Below, one piece after another: positions 11,515 to 20,429 of a stretch of 64,000 bases of DNA (the first letter of the stretch is position 1; each line of letters opens with the position of its first letter). Origin of the DNA: Sphingomonas phyllosphaerae 5.2 (lineage in GTDB: Bacteria; Pseudomonadota; Alphaproteobacteria; Sphingomonadales; Sphingomonadaceae); NCBI RefSeq assembly GCF_000419605.1, contig NZ_ATTI01000001.1, forward strand, positions 3,732,151 to 3,796,150, read 5' to 3'. Made by a program: the position numbers and the translations under genes. The notes below the pieces were generated by a model. The model made no database searches, had not been told where the DNA came from, and saw nothing but the letters and a program-made list of their open reading frames with translations.

Positions 11515-12225
11515 TCAGTTCCGCTCGACCGGCGCGTTGAGCATGTAACCGACCCCGCGCACCGTTACGATCGGCGCCGGCGCACCCGCCCCGCCCAGCT
11601 TGCGGCGCAGGCGACTGACCAGCACGTCGATCGAGCGATCCGAACTGTCGCCCAGCCGCGTCCGGCTGAGCTCGATCAGCCGCTCGCGCGCAATCACGCG
11701 CTGCGCATGGTCGGCGAGCACCACCAGCAGGTCGAACTCCGCCCCGGTCAGGTCGACGATCGCGCCTGTAGGGGAAGCCAACTCGCGACGCGGAAGGTTC
11801 ACGGTCCAGCCGTCGAAGCTGAGCACGCCCTGGTCGCCCGCGCCCGCACGGCGGTCGAGCGCCGGTCGGCGCAGCACCGCACGGACCCGTGCCACCAGTT
11901 CGCGCGTGCCGAATGGTTTCGCTATGTAATCGTCTGCGCCCAGTTCCAGTCCGACGACGCGATCGGTCTCGCTGGCGCGTGCCGACATGAAAATGATCGG
12001 GACGTCGCTTTTCTGGCGCAGCGACCGGCACAGGTCGATACCGCTGGTGCCTGGCAACATGATGTCGAGGAGCACGAGGTCGACCGGTCCGGATTCGAGT
12101 GCAAGCCACATCTCGGGAGCCGCAGAAGCCGGGCGAACGGAAAATCCGTTTTCCTGGAGTGCGCGCGCGGTGAGCATGCGAAGCGACGGATCGTCCTCGA
12201 CAAGCAGGATCGTAGGGGCAGTCAT
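11515..12225 (-). CDS. OmpR-family response regulator
   Basis: 236 aa DNA-binding response regulator. The receiver domain (1-~120) has the acidic pair EDD near residue 10, the phosphoacceptor Asp in LVLLDIMLPG, and the conserved Lys in YIAKPFG. The C-terminal winged helix (~135-232) ends RSIDVLVSRLRRKLGG... VRGVGYML, as in OmpR/PhoB proteins. It is the first gene of the leftward RR-HK-(leader)-SulP group. No obvious direct-repeat operator was found upstream. Confidence 0.93.
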   Translation of the reverse strand: MTAPTILLVEDDPSLRMLTARALQENGFSVRPASAAPEMWLALESGPVDLVLLDIMLPGTSGIDLCRSLRQKSDVPIIFMSARASETDRVVGLELGADDYIAKPFGTRELVARVRAVLRRPALDRRAGAGDQGVLSFDGWTVNLPRRELASPTGAIVDLTGAEFDLLVVLADHAQRVIARERLIELSRTRLGDSSDRSIDVLVSRLRRKLGGAGAPAPIVTVRGVGYMLNAPVERN

Positions 12226-12382
12226 GCCCCAAGGACCTAGGGTCCGGACTTATGCCGGTCAATTCTTCGCCTGAAAATCGACGTCCTCCGCGAAAAAGCT
12301 GTTGCGGGGTCATGGCACCGCTGCTAGTGGCCCCACCTCACCCGATGGGAGCGTCCAGATGCTCCCCATCAACGGCGCCAGA

Positions 12383-12457
12383 GCGGGCGTAGCTCAGGGG
12401 TAGAGCACAACCTTGCCAAGGTTGGGGTCGAGGGTTCGAATCCCTTCGCCCGCTCCA
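12383..12457 (+). tRNA. tRNA-Gly (anticodon GCC)
   Basis: 75 nt cloverleaf with encoded CCA. The acceptor stem GCGGGCG (12383-12389) pairs with CGCCCGC (12447-12453), followed by discriminator T and CCA. The D-arm is in TAGCTCAGGGGTAGAGCA. The anticodon stem CAACC/GGTTG encloses TTGCCAA with anticodon GCC at 12415-12417, and the T-arm contains GGTTCGAATCC. It decodes GGC and GGU. No integrase or att-like duplication was seen beside it. Confidence 0.97.
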
Positions 12458-12593
12458 GTTTTCGGCCGTGGGGTCGTGGCTGAGCCGATCCGGCTTTCGC
12501 CGGGCCATCCTGCCAGATTTGCCAAGTCCATCTTTTGCGTCGCAGCGCATCGCTATCGTCGTGCACGGCGCGCGAGCGTGCTAGGCGCGCGGC

Positions 12594-13304
12594 ATGGCTT
12601 CGTTCTTCACGCCGATCCTCGCCGGTGCGCAATGGCCTGCACGGCTGGTCGCGTGCCTGGGCGCCGCGACATGCCTGGCGCTCACGTTCCTCGTCTGCGC
12701 GCATCTGCCGCTGTCGCAGGCCGACCTGCCGATCATCGTCGCGCCGCTCGGGGCGTCTGCCGTACTGGTGTTTGCGGTACCGGCGAGCCCGCTGGCGCAG
12801 CCGTGGCCGGTGATCGGCGGGAACACGATCTCTGCGCTGGTCGGCGTCGCGGCGTTCGAGACGATACCGCAGACCGCCGTGGCGGCCGGCGTTGCGGTGG
12901 GTGCGGCGATCCTCGCGATGTCGCTGCTGCGTTGCCTGCACCCGCCGGGTGGCGCGGCCGCGCTGACCGCCGTGATCGGTAGCCCCGGCATCCATGCCGC
13001 GGGCTTCGGCTTCGCGCTGGTGCCGGTCGGCATCAACTCGCTGGCGCTGGTCGGGCTGGGGGTTTGCTACCATCGGCTGACGCGCCATTCCTATCCGCAC
13101 CGCGCCGCCGCGCCTGTGACGCCGGCGGGCGGGTTGCACGCCGCCGACATCGACGCGGCGCTGGCCGACCTGCACGAGACGTTCGACATCGCGCCCGCCG
13201 ACCTCGATGCGCTGCTGACACGTGCGGAAGTGCATGCCGAGGCGCGGCGGCGTGGTCGTTCGCTCTCGACAGCGGCACCGCGGCCCGGCACCCCTGCGCG
13301 ATGA
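12594..13304 (+). CDS. HPP family membrane protein
   Basis: 236 aa integral membrane protein named for the His-Pro-Pro motif, present here in LLRCLHPPGGAAALTAV at ~105-120. A second family landmark, PLGASAVLVFAVPASPLAQP, is at ~51-70. About four membrane helices fill residues 15-165. The C-terminal ~60 residues are soluble and helical. Plant and cyanobacterial HPP proteins have been linked to nitrite transport. Any function here is inference. The stop overlaps the DUF72 start by 4 bp (ATGA). Confidence 0.88.
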   Translation: MASFFTPILAGAQWPARLVACLGAATCLALTFLVCAHLPLSQADLPIIVAPLGASAVLVFAVPASPLAQPWPVIGGNTISALVGVAAFETIPQTAVAAGVAVGAAILAMSLLRCLHPPGGAAALTAVIGSPGIHAAGFGFALVPVGINSLALVGLGVCYHRLTRHSYPHRAAAPVTPAGGLHAADIDAALADLHETFDIAPADLDALLTRAEVHAEARRRGRSLSTAAPRPGTPAR

Positions 13305-14095
13305 CTTCGAACGCGATCCGAGTCGGCATCGGCGGCTGGACCTACGAGCCGTGGCGTGGCACCTTTTACCCTGAAAAGTGGCCGCAAAAGCGCGAACTGG
13401 AATATGCCAGCCGGCACGTCACCGCGATCGAGGTGAACGGCACCTTCTATTCGTCCTTCAAGCCTGCGACGTTCGCCGGATGGCGCGAGACGGCATCGGA
13501 GGGGTTCGTCTTCGCGCTCAAGGCGTCGCGCTATTGCGTCACGCGCAAGGTGTTGGCCGAGGCGGAAGAATCGATTGCCCGCTTCGTCGGGCAGGGCATC
13601 GTCGAGCTGGGCGACATGCTCGGTCCGATCCTGTGGCAGATGCCCGCGACGCGGAAGTTCGACGCGGACGACATGGGGGCGTTCCTGAAGCTGCTGCCCG
13701 CCAGCGAAGCCGGCGTGCCGCTGCGCCATGCGATCCAGGTGCGGCATGCAAGCTTTGCGACACCGGACTTCGTCGCGCTGTGCCGTGCCGCCGGAGTGGC
13801 GATCGTCCATGGCGATTCGGCGGACTATCCGGCGCTGGCGGATGTGTCGGGCGACTTCGTCTATGCGAGGCTGGAGGATGCGCGCGAGGAGGAGCCGGCC
13901 GGCTATGCCCCCGACGCGCTCGACCGTTGGCGCGAGGTCGCCCGGGCGTGGGCAGCCGGGGAGCCCCCAACCGGCCTGCCGTATGTCGCGGAACCGGCGT
14001 CGATGGAGCCGCGCGACACGTTCATCTTCATGATAAACGGCGCAAAGGTCCGTGCTCCGCACGCCGCGATGGCATTGATCGAGCGACTCCGCTGA
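13301..14095 (+). CDS. DUF72 domain-containing protein
   Basis: 264 aa TIM-barrel protein of the DUF72/YecE family. It begins MTSNAIRVGIGGWTYEPWRG, and the GGW(T/S)Y and EVNGTFYS motifs are characteristic. VYARLEDAR and FIFMINGAKVRAP are the usual late motifs. The family is widespread but has no settled biochemical role. Start ATG 13301 overlaps the HPP gene stop, so the two are probably translated together. A 32 bp dispersed repeat begins 3 bp after the stop. Confidence 0.9.
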   Translation: MTSNAIRVGIGGWTYEPWRGTFYPEKWPQKRELEYASRHVTAIEVNGTFYSSFKPATFAGWRETASEGFVFALKASRYCVTRKVLAEAEESIARFVGQGIVELGDMLGPILWQMPATRKFDADDMGAFLKLLPASEAGVPLRHAIQVRHASFATPDFVALCRAAGVAIVHGDSADYPALADVSGDFVYARLEDAREEEPAGYAPDALDRWREVARAWAAGEPPTGLPYVAEPASMEPRDTFIFMINGAKVRAPHAAMALIERLR

Positions 14096-14097
14096 CG

Positions 14098-14129
14098 CGG
14101 CGAATGTTGCGAATGTTGAGACGCTGGCG
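14098..14129. repeat. 32 bp dispersed repeat, copy 1
   Basis: CGGCGAATGTTGCGAATGTT followed by GAGACGCTGGCG. It recurs at 43055-43086 with a single base difference (A/G). The core is a direct repeat of GCGAATGTT. This copy starts just after the DUF72 stop codon. It may be a short interspersed repeat or a binding site. Confidence 0.75.
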
Positions 14130-14398
14130 GGCTTTCTCAACGTTCGTCCGGTACGGCGGCGCGAGCGGCTGAACCGACTTTCCGGCCTGTAGGTGGAAAC
14201 GTCCATGTGGTGCCAACCCGGCCTCCCGATCCTTGGCCGGGGCCCGGCTGCTCCCGCCCACAGTAGGTAGCGCGGGCGCGGCGCACGTCGGAGCGCACGG
14301 TCGCACGCCGACGATCGGGGGCTGTCGGGGCGGCATCGTTGGATGTGGTCGCACATCCCGACAACGTACGTCGGGTGAGCGGGTGTAGGACAGCCGCA
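14130..14398. other. Intergenic region without a recognisable gene
   Basis: This stretch separates DUF72 from the convergent hypothetical gene. I see no ORF with a ribosome-binding site. A short hairpin, CCCGAC/GTCGGG around ACGTAC (14358-14375), sits just downstream of the leftward gene's stop and could help end its transcript. Several GC-rich inverted repeats occur but match no RNA family I recognise. Confidence 0.4.
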
Positions 14399-14767
14399 TC
14401 AGGTTGCGGTTCGATCGAGCGCGGCGACGATCGCGGCGATCGCCGGATCGGTGTAGGTGCCGACCGGATCGTCCGAGCCATCAGGGCGGCGGTGCCAGCC
14501 GCCGGCCTCGAACGCATCGTACACCTGTTGAAAGAGCACCGGCCAATCGTGTGCGACCCCGTCCATCCGCAGCCCCTCCAGCAACCCCCACAGGTCGCCG
14601 ACGATGCTGTCGCATACGGCATAGGGCAGTTCGCCGTTGTGATAGGCGCGCGCTATCCGCGCCGCGAAACGATCGAGAAAGGCGGCGACATCGGTGCCCG
14701 GCTCGAACCGGCCGCCACCGTGCGCGGCGACGGCATGGGACGCAGGCGGGCGGAGCGGATCGTCCAT
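14399..14767 (-). CDS. Hypothetical protein, 122 aa
   Basis: Predicted soluble, mostly helical acidic protein. It starts MDDPLRPPASHAVAAHGGGR and contains LPYAVCDSIVGDLWGLLEGL and WPVLFQQVYDAFEAGGW. There is no signal peptide, membrane segment or catalytic motif I recognise. ATG 14767 was chosen as the first start giving a compact protein. Its 5' end is divergent from the ABM-domain gene 87 bp away. A Sphingomonadaceae-restricted family is likely but unproven. Confidence 0.6.
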   Translation of the reverse strand: MDDPLRPPASHAVAAHGGGRFEPGTDVAAFLDRFAARIARAYHNGELPYAVCDSIVGDLWGLLEGLRMDGVAHDWPVLFQQVYDAFEAGGWHRRPDGSDDPVGTYTDPAIAAIVAALDRTAT

Positions 14768-14854
14768 GCCCACCTCCTCGCCCGCGCGTGGGACGGTGGC
14801 AAGAGGGAGGGCGATACGCTTATACCGCTGTATGGACGGGATGAAGGAAGGCGA

Positions 14855-15280
14855 ATGGCGATGAGGAAGGCCCCGATCGGCGCGGGCGCTGCGGCGCTCG
14901 CACTGGCCGCGACGATGGCGCAAGCTGCGCCCGCCGATGGGCAGATGATGGTCAGGATCGCCGAGCTGTCGATCGATCCGGCGCAGATCGACGCCTATAA
15001 GGCGATCCTGAAAACCGAGCAGGAAGCGTCGGTGCGCGACGAGCCGGGCGTGTTGATGCTGCACTCGGTGCAGATCGCCGACGACCCGACGCAAATCCGG
15101 TTGCTCGAAGTCTACGCCGATCGCGCCGCGTACGGATCACACATCCGCTCGCCGCATTTCCTGACCTACAAGACCGCGACCGAGCGGATGGTACGCTCGC
15201 TGCGACTGGTCGAGACCCGGCCGATCCTGTTGTGCGCCAAGTCGAAGGGCAGGAGGGGCGGACCCGTGACATGCCTGTGA
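14855..15280 (+). CDS. Exported ABM-domain protein (putative quinol monooxygenase)
   Basis: 141 aa protein with a signal peptide (AGAAALALAATMAQAAPADG) and an antibiotic-biosynthesis-monooxygenase domain of the YgiN type. MVRIAELSIDPAQIDAYKAI begins the ferredoxin-like fold. EQEASVRDEPGVLMLHSVQ and LLEVYADRAAYGSHIRSPHF carry the typical ABM pattern, with His near the active pocket. Such proteins act on quinols or bind small aromatic or haem ligands, and the substrate here is unknown. ATG 14855 follows GGAAGG; ATG 14861 is an alternative. The C-terminus has a short basic tail. Confidence 0.8.
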   Translation: MAMRKAPIGAGAAALALAATMAQAAPADGQMMVRIAELSIDPAQIDAYKAILKTEQEASVRDEPGVLMLHSVQIADDPTQIRLLEVYADRAAYGSHIRSPHFLTYKTATERMVRSLRLVETRPILLCAKSKGRRGGPVTCL

Positions 15281-15442
15281 CCGGCGTTCGGATGCTGGTT
15301 CTACGGCCGCTATGATACCGGGGCGCCGTGGTGATGCTGTTCGCAGTTCACGGCGTCTTCGCGGTAGCATCCGGTGACGACGGACTGCTGCCGTTATGGC
15401 TGGTCGGTGCCGCGATCGGGCTGGTAATTCGCGCTTCGATCC

Positions 15443-15456
15443 GAACGGTACCGTTC
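15443..15456. repeat. 14 bp perfect palindrome GAACGGTACCGTTC
   Basis: A perfect dyad downstream of the ribH stop and inside the ~200 bp gap between the ABM-domain gene and ribH. It could be a protein-binding site or part of a weak terminator, and there is no T-run. Confidence 0.4.
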
Positions 15457-15485
15457 CGGTACCGCCAGCCGATCGCGGCGCGGCG

Positions 15486-15905
15486 TCACCCCAGCCGCTG
15501 TTTCAGGTCGAGCATCGCCAGCGCCGCGTGCGCCGCCGCGCCGCCCTTGTCGAGCTGGGCGGGATCGGCGCGTACGATCGCCTGCGCCTCGTTCTCGGTC
15601 GTCAGGATGCCGTTGCCGACGGGCAGCCCGTCGAGGGTCAGCGCCATGATGCCGCGTGCGCTTTCGTTGGCGACGATCTCGAAGTGATAGGTCTCGCCAC
15701 GGATGACGACCCCGAGCGCCACGAACGCGTCGTAGCGGCCGCTATCCGCCGCCATCGCGATCGCGCCGGGCACCTCCAGCGCACCGGGGACGGTCAGCAC
15801 CTCCGCGACGTGCCCCGCCGCGACGATCGCGGCCGTGGCGCCAGCGACCAGCATGTCGTTCAGGTGATCGTAGAAGCGCGCTTCGACAATGAGGACGTTG
15901 GCCAT
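15486..15905 (-). CDS. ribH: 6,7-dimethyl-8-ribityllumazine synthase
   Basis: Condenses 5-amino-6-ribitylaminouracil with 3,4-dihydroxy-2-butanone 4-phosphate, the penultimate riboflavin step. 139 aa. Motifs are [28 protein letters not shown] and [20 protein letters not shown], with the catalytic His in TYHFE. Its ATG shares one base with the stop of ribBA (TGATG), so it is translationally coupled as the last gene of the operon. A TTG one codon upstream is less likely to be the start. Confidence 0.95.
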   Translation of the reverse strand: MANVLIVEARFYDHLNDMLVAGATAAIVAAGHVAEVLTVPGALEVPGAIAMAADSGRYDAFVALGVVIRGETYHFEIVANESARGIMALTLDGLPVGNGILTTENEAQAIVRADPAQLDKGGAAAHAALAMLDLKQRLG

Positions 15906-17035
15906 CAATCCACCTTCCGTTCGCCGACGATCGACAGCCCATAGCCGTCGAGCCCGACCAATGTGTGATGCGTGTTGGTGAGCAGCACCATGTCGTGCAC
16001 GCCCAGTTCGGCGAGGATCATCGCGCCGACGCCGTAGTCGCGCAATTCCTCCATGTCGGCGGGCGCGGGCTCCCCGGCCTTCATCCGCACCGCCGTGGTG
16101 AAGGCATCGGCGCGGTGGCGGTTGATGACGACGATCACCCCGGCACCCTCGGCCGCGATCAGTTCCATCGAGCGCGAGAGCATCCGCCCACGCTCGCCCT
16201 CCTCGCCGAACACGTCGGCGAACGGCGACAGCGCGTGCATCCGCACCAGCGTGGGGCGCGACGGATCGACGCGGCCCTTCACCAGCGCGATCTGCTCGGT
16301 GCCGGTCGCCTTGTTGCGATACGCGCGCACCGTCCAGTCGCCGCCCCAGCGGCTGGCGAACGGCGCTTCGCTGACCAGTTCGACCAGATGGTCGTGGCGG
16401 CGGCGGTAGGCGATCAGATCGCGGATCGTGCCGATCTTGAGGTTGTGGAGCTGCGCGAAGGAGACGAGATCGTCGAGGCGCGCCATCGTGCCGTCCTCGT
16501 TCATGATCTCGCAGATCACGCCCGACGGATTGAGCCCGGCGAGCCGCGACACGTCGACGGCCGCCTCGGTATGGCCGGCACGCACCAGCACGCCGCCGTC
16601 GCGCGCGACCAGCGGGAAGACGTGGCCGGGGGTGACGATGTCGGCGCGGCCCTTGGTAGAATCGATCGCCGCCGCGATCGTGCAGGCGCGATCGGCTGCG
16701 GAAATGCCGGTCGTGACCCCCTCACGCGCCTCGATCGAAACGGTGAAGGCGGTTTCGTGCCGTGTGCCGTTGTTGCGGCTCATCAGGTCGAGCCCGAGAT
16801 CCTCGACGCGCGTCTTGGTCATCGCCAGGCAGATCAGCCCGCGGCCGTGGCGGGCCATGAAGTTGATCTTCTCGGGCGTGGCCATCTGCGCGGGGATGAC
16901 GAGGTCGCCCTCGTTCTCGCGATCCTCATCGTCGACCAGGATGAACATCCGGCCGTTGCGCGCCTCGTCGATGATCTCCTCGGGCGTGGAGAGATAGCCG
17001 TGGCGCAACCGCGCCAGTTCGGGATCAGCGGCCAC
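15905..17035 (-). CDS. ribB: 3,4-dihydroxy-2-butanone-4-phosphate synthase with degenerate GTP cyclohydrolase II domain
   Basis: 376 aa. Residues ~10-210 are an intact DHBP synthase: [26 protein letters not shown] and [15 protein letters not shown]. Residues ~215-376 resemble RibA, keeping [15 protein letters not shown] and [15 protein letters not shown]. The zinc-binding cysteine cluster of GTP cyclohydrolase II (Cys-x2-G-D...C-D-C) is absent: the corresponding stretch is [20 protein letters not shown], without Cys. The C-terminal half is therefore probably not a cyclohydrolase, and a separate ribA should exist elsewhere. It overlaps ribE by 11 bp. Confidence 0.93.
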   Translation of the reverse strand: MAADPELARLRHGYLSTPEEIIDEARNGRMFILVDDEDRENEGDLVIPAQMATPEKINFMARHGRGLICLAMTKTRVEDLGLDLMSRNNGTRHETAFTVSIEAREGVTTGISAADRACTIAAAIDSTKGRADIVTPGHVFPLVARDGGVLVRAGHTEAAVDVSRLAGLNPSGVICEIMNEDGTMARLDDLVSFAQLHNLKIGTIRDLIAYRRRHDHLVELVSEAPFASRWGGDWTVRAYRNKATGTEQIALVKGRVDPSRPTLVRMHALSPFADVFGEEGERGRMLSRSMELIAAEGAGVIVVINRHRADAFTTAVRMKAGEPAPADMEELRDYGVGAMILAELGVHDMVLLTNTHHTLVGLDGYGLSIVGERKVD

Positions 17036-17630
17036 GATAATGCTCCATGCGTTGCAGATAGCGGGCGAGGACGTCGATCTCGACGTTGACGGACTGCCCG
17101 GCTTCGAGCGCGCCCAGCGTGGTGACGGCCTGGGTGTGCGGGATCAGGTTGATCGCGAAATGCGTGGCATCGGCCTCGTCGCTGACGGCATTGACGGTCA
17201 GCGAGACGCCGTCGATCGTCACTGAACCCTTTTGCGCGAGGAAGGGCGCCAGTGCGGGCGCGACGCGGAAGCCGATACGGCGCGAATCGCCGTCGGGGCG
17301 AACCTCGACCACCGCCGCCACGCCGTCGACATGGCCGGTGACGATATGCCCGCCGAGTTCGTCGCCCAGCTTCATCGCGCGTTCGAGGTTGAGCGCGCGG
17401 CCCGGCTGCCACTGGTCGCGGGCGGTGCGCGCGATCGTCTCACCCGAGACGTCGACCGCGAACCAGCCGGGACCGGTCTCGACCACCGTCAGGCACACGC
17501 CCGAACAGGCGATCGAGGCGCCGAGATCGATCGTGGCGGTGTCGTAGCCGGTCGCGATCGTGACGCGTGCGTCGCCGCGCGCGTCCACGCGCTGGATGGT
17601 GCCGATGTCGGTGACGATGCCGGTGAACAT
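17025..17630 (-). CDS. ribE: Riboflavin synthase, alpha subunit
   Basis: 201 aa enzyme that dismutates two lumazine molecules into riboflavin. It begins MFTGIVTDIGTIQ, the invariant RibE start, and has two lumazine-binding repeats: IACSGVCLTVVE (~40-52) and VTIDGVSLTVNAVS (~137-150). GHIVTGHVDGVA links them. It lies between ribD (11 bp gap) and ribBA (11 bp overlap). In some nomenclatures this gene is called ribC. Confidence 0.95.
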   Translation of the reverse strand: MFTGIVTDIGTIQRVDARGDARVTIATGYDTATIDLGASIACSGVCLTVVETGPGWFAVDVSGETIARTARDQWQPGRALNLERAMKLGDELGGHIVTGHVDGVAAVVEVRPDGDSRRIGFRVAPALAPFLAQKGSVTIDGVSLTVNAVSDEADATHFAINLIPHTQAVTTLGALEAGQSVNVEIDVLARYLQRMEHYRGR

Positions 17631-17641
17631 GGGAAAACCTT

Positions 17642-18640
17642 TCAGCCGCGCTCGTAGACTTCGAGCCGGTCGCTGCCAAGCTGGCGCTGGTCGGCCAGCG
17701 TCCACCGGCCGTGCGCGGCGGCAAGGTCGACGAGGCCGATATCGGGGAGCGTGCGTCCGCCGCCGATCACGATCGGGGCACGGTAGAGGAGCAGGCGGTC
17801 GACCAGTCCGGCGCGAAGGAAGGCGGCGGCGGCCTGCGCGCCCCCCTCGACGAAGAGGTGGTCGGCGGAAAGCGCGGCGATGCCGTGCGGATCGGCGATC
17901 CACACCGGCGCGGGCGGCCCGGCGTCGTCGCGGGCCGAATCGGCGGGCGCGCGATGCTGCACGCTTCGTGACAGCACCACGCGCAAGGGCGCGCGATCCT
18001 CGAGCCCCGGCAAGCGAACATCGAGCCGCGGCGCGTCCGCATCCCACGTCCCGCGCCCGACGAGAATCGCATCGTGGCGGCTGCGTTCGAGATGGGTGTG
18101 GGCGCGCGCCTCCGCGCCGGTGATCCAGCGGCTGCGCCCGTCCGCCATTGCCAGCGCGCCGTCGAGCGACAGCGCCAGCTTGAGCGTGACGTGCGGGCGA
18201 CCCAGCGCGCGACGGGTGAGGAACCCGGCCATCGAGCGCTGCGCCTGGGTGGCGAGCAATCCGGATTCCACGGCGATCCCGTGATCGCGGAGGCGCGCGA
18301 AGCCGTGCCCGTCGGTGCGCGGATCGGGATCGCCCAGCGCGGCGACCACCCGCGCGATGCCGGCCGCGACGAGCAGCCCGGCGCAGGCCGGACCGCGCGG
18401 GCTGACGTGGGCGCAGGGTTCCAGCGTGACATAGGCGGTGGCGCCGCGCGCGCGATCGCCGGCCTCGGCCAGCGCCATCGCCTCGGCATGCGGGCGCCCG
18501 CCGGGTTGCGTCCAGCCGCGCCCGACGACGCGGCCGGCGCGGACGATCACGCAGCCGACGTTCGGATTGGGCGTGGTGCGCCCGCGCGTCCGCCCCGCCA
18601 GCGCGAGCGCCGCCGCCATCCAGCGCGCGTCGTCGCTCAA
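17642..18640 (-). CDS. ribD: Bifunctional riboflavin deaminase/reductase
   Basis: 332 aa. The N-terminal deaminase (1-~145) has the zinc site HAEAMALAEAG and TLEPCAHVSPRGPACAG. The C-terminal reductase (~150-330) has TLKLALSLDGALAMADGRSR and VEGGAQAAAAFL. It carries out the second and third steps of riboflavin synthesis. The start MSDDARWMAAALALAGR is typical. It lies 4 bp downstream of the small membrane-protein gene and belongs to the gltX-rib operon. Confidence 0.95.
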   Translation of the reverse strand: MSDDARWMAAALALAGRTRGRTTPNPNVGCVIVRAGRVVGRGWTQPGGRPHAEAMALAEAGDRARGATAYVTLEPCAHVSPRGPACAGLLVAAGIARVVAALGDPDPRTDGHGFARLRDHGIAVESGLLATQAQRSMAGFLTRRALGRPHVTLKLALSLDGALAMADGRSRWITGAEARAHTHLERSRHDAILVGRGTWDADAPRLDVRLPGLEDRAPLRVVLSRSVQHRAPADSARDDAGPPAPVWIADPHGIAALSADHLFVEGGAQAAAAFLRAGLVDRLLLYRAPIVIGGGRTLPDIGLVDLAAAHGRWTLADQRQLGSDRLEVYERG

Positions 18641-18644
18641 GGCG

Positions 18645-18995
18645 TCAGATGCCCATCGCGTTCAGTTTGTCGTCCAGCCGCTTGAACCCGGCGCGCAGCT
18701 TCTCCTCGCGCTCGCGTTGTGCGGCGACCTGCGCGTCGCGGATCGGCTTGTCGATCTTCTGCTGCGCGATGATCTCCGCATCGCTGCGATCCAGCTTCCA
18801 TTGCTCGAAATAGACGATCTTGGGCTTGTAGACCTTCTCCGCGTAGGAATCGTGCACGAACGCCCACAGGATGAAGCAGGTGATCGTGATCGAGAGCAGC
18901 AGGAACCACAGGTCCTGCGGCTGCCGCGTGCCCAGGAACAGGCGGAGATCGTGCCATGCGCGGATCGGCGACATGCGGGCGAAGAATTGCTGCAT
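18645..18995 (-). CDS. Hypothetical single-pass membrane protein between gltX and ribD
   Basis: 116 aa. Residues ~30-50 form one transmembrane helix (LWFLLLSITITCFILWAFV). The C-terminal half is highly charged and probably coiled-coil (AQREREEKLRAGFKRLDDKL). No catalytic motif is seen. GTG at 18998 and ATG at 18995 are adjacent, and ATG was chosen. It is 17 bp from gltX and 4 bp from ribD, so it is almost surely co-transcribed with both. It is possibly a sphingomonad-conserved protein; I do not recognise the function. Confidence 0.75.
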   Translation of the reverse strand: MQQFFARMSPIRAWHDLRLFLGTRQPQDLWFLLLSITITCFILWAFVHDSYAEKVYKPKIVYFEQWKLDRSDAEIIAQQKIDKPIRDAQVAAQREREEKLRAGFKRLDDKLNAMGI

Positions 18996-19012
18996 CACGC
19001 CGATATAGTCGC

Positions 19013-20350
19013 TCAGGCGACGCTGTTCGAGTCCAGCCGCGCGATCGCGCGATCGCGGCCGATCAGCGGCAGCAGCGCGGCCATGTCCGGCCCGTGATCG
19101 CGGCCGGTCAGCGCGCGGCGCAGCGGCAGGAACAACGGCTTGCCCTTGCGCCCGGTCGCCTCCTTCAGCGCCGTCGTCAGCGCGTGCCACGGGTCGCCCG
19201 CCCAGTCGATCGTGCGCGCGACCGCGGCGGCCCGGGCAAGATAATCGGCATCGTCGCCGGCGGCCGGCGCCTGGATCGGCCCCTCCACGACCTGCCACCA
19301 TTCGGCGGCACCGGCGACCGTCTCCAGATTCGGGCGCACCGCCTGCCATGTCGCTTCGTCCATCCCGGCGGGCAAGCGATCCGCGACCGCCGCGAACGGC
19401 AGCTGGTGGACGATCCGCGCATTGACCTGCGCCAGTTCGCGCTCGTCGAACCTGGCGGGCGCGCGGCCGAAATGCGCGAAGTCGAAGTCGGCGAGCAGCG
19501 GCGTGACGTCGAGGTGCGGCTCGACGGGCTGGCTGGTGCCGAGCCGCGCGAGCAGCGACACGATCGCGGCCGGCTCGATCCCGTCGTCACGCAGCGCGTC
19601 GATGCCGAGGCTGCCGAGCCGCTTCGACAATTTGCCCTCGGCGCCGGTCAGCAGCGCCTCGTGCGCGAAGGCGGGCGCGGGGACGCCCATCGCGGCGAAC
19701 ATCTGCAATTGCAGCGCGGTGTTGGTGACGTGATCCTCGCCGCGCACGACGTGCGTGACGCCCATGTCGCGATCGTCGATCGCGGAGGGCAGCATGTAGA
19801 GCCACGACCCGTCGGCGCGGCGGATGACGGGATCGCTCATCGTCGCGGCGTCGAAATGCTGCGGGCCGCGGATCAGGTCGGTCCACGCGATCGGGGCCGC
19901 ATGGTCGAGCCGGAAGCGCCAGTGCGGGCGCACCCCGTCCGCCTCCAGCCGCGCGCGCTCTTCATCGGTCAGCGCCAGCGCGGCGCGATCGTAGACCGGC
20001 GGCAACCCGCGCCCGCGCAGGATCTTGCGCTTCAGGTCGAGTTCCTGCGCCATCTCATAGGCCGGATAGATGTGCCCGGCCGCACGCAGCTCCTCGAACA
20101 CCGCCTCGTAGCGCGCGGTGCGCAGCGACTGGCGCTCCTCGGCGTCGGGGTGCAACCCGAGCCACGCGAGGTCGGCGCGGATCGCATCGACGAAGCGTTC
20201 CTCGCTGCGTTCCGCATCGGTATCGTCGATGCGCAGCAGGAAACGCCCGCCGCGCGCCTTCGCCCACATCCAGTTGTGGAGCGCGGTACGGATGTTGCCG
20301 ACGTGGAGCGTGCCGGTCGGCGACGGAGCGAAACGGGTGATGACGGTCAT
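19013..20350 (-). CDS. gltX: Glutamyl-tRNA synthetase
   Basis: 445 aa class Ib aminoacyl-tRNA synthetase. It starts [20 protein letters not shown], where the HIGH signature is HVGN. KMSKS is represented by [11 protein letters not shown] at ~245. It charges tRNA-Glu, and in many alphaproteobacteria also tRNA-Gln for later amidation. ATG 20350 was chosen over an upstream in-frame start whose extension is not family-like. It is divergent from prs across 79 bp and appears to head the operon with the rib genes. Confidence 0.95.
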   Translation of the reverse strand: MTVITRFAPSPTGTLHVGNIRTALHNWMWAKARGGRFLLRIDDTDAERSEERFVDAIRADLAWLGLHPDAEERQSLRTARYEAVFEELRAAGHIYPAYEMAQELDLKRKILRGRGLPPVYDRAALALTDEERARLEADGVRPHWRFRLDHAAPIAWTDLIRGPQHFDAATMSDPVIRRADGSWLYMLPSAIDDRDMGVTHVVRGEDHVTNTALQLQMFAAMGVPAPAFAHEALLTGAEGKLSKRLGSLGIDALRDDGIEPAAIVSLLARLGTSQPVEPHLDVTPLLADFDFAHFGRAPARFDERELAQVNARIVHQLPFAAVADRLPAGMDEATWQAVRPNLETVAGAAEWWQVVEGPIQAPAAGDDADYLARAAAVARTIDWAGDPWHALTTALKEATGRKGKPLFLPLRRALTGRDHGPDMAALLPLIGRDRAIARLDSNSVA

Positions 20351-20429
20351 GGTATCGCCGCTTACGCGCGCCCCCTTCCCCTCGCCAGCCCCCCGGCCTA
20401 CACGACGCCGCACGAAAGGGTGTTCGTCC

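Noticed and set aside
12383..12457. tRNA-Gly as an integration site for a genomic island
   Set aside because: No integrase gene or duplicated tRNA 3' end was seen downstream, and the neighbouring genes look native.
15328..15687. Possible small membrane protein on the forward strand (MLFAVHGVFAVASGDDGLLP...)
   Set aside because: The first half looks hydrophobic, but there is no ribosome-binding site and the second half runs antisense through ribH. Not supported.
20351..20429. FMN riboswitch for the rib operon
   Set aside because: The 79 bp gap before gltX is too short and lacks RFN conserved boxes. No other gap upstream of the rib genes is large enough.
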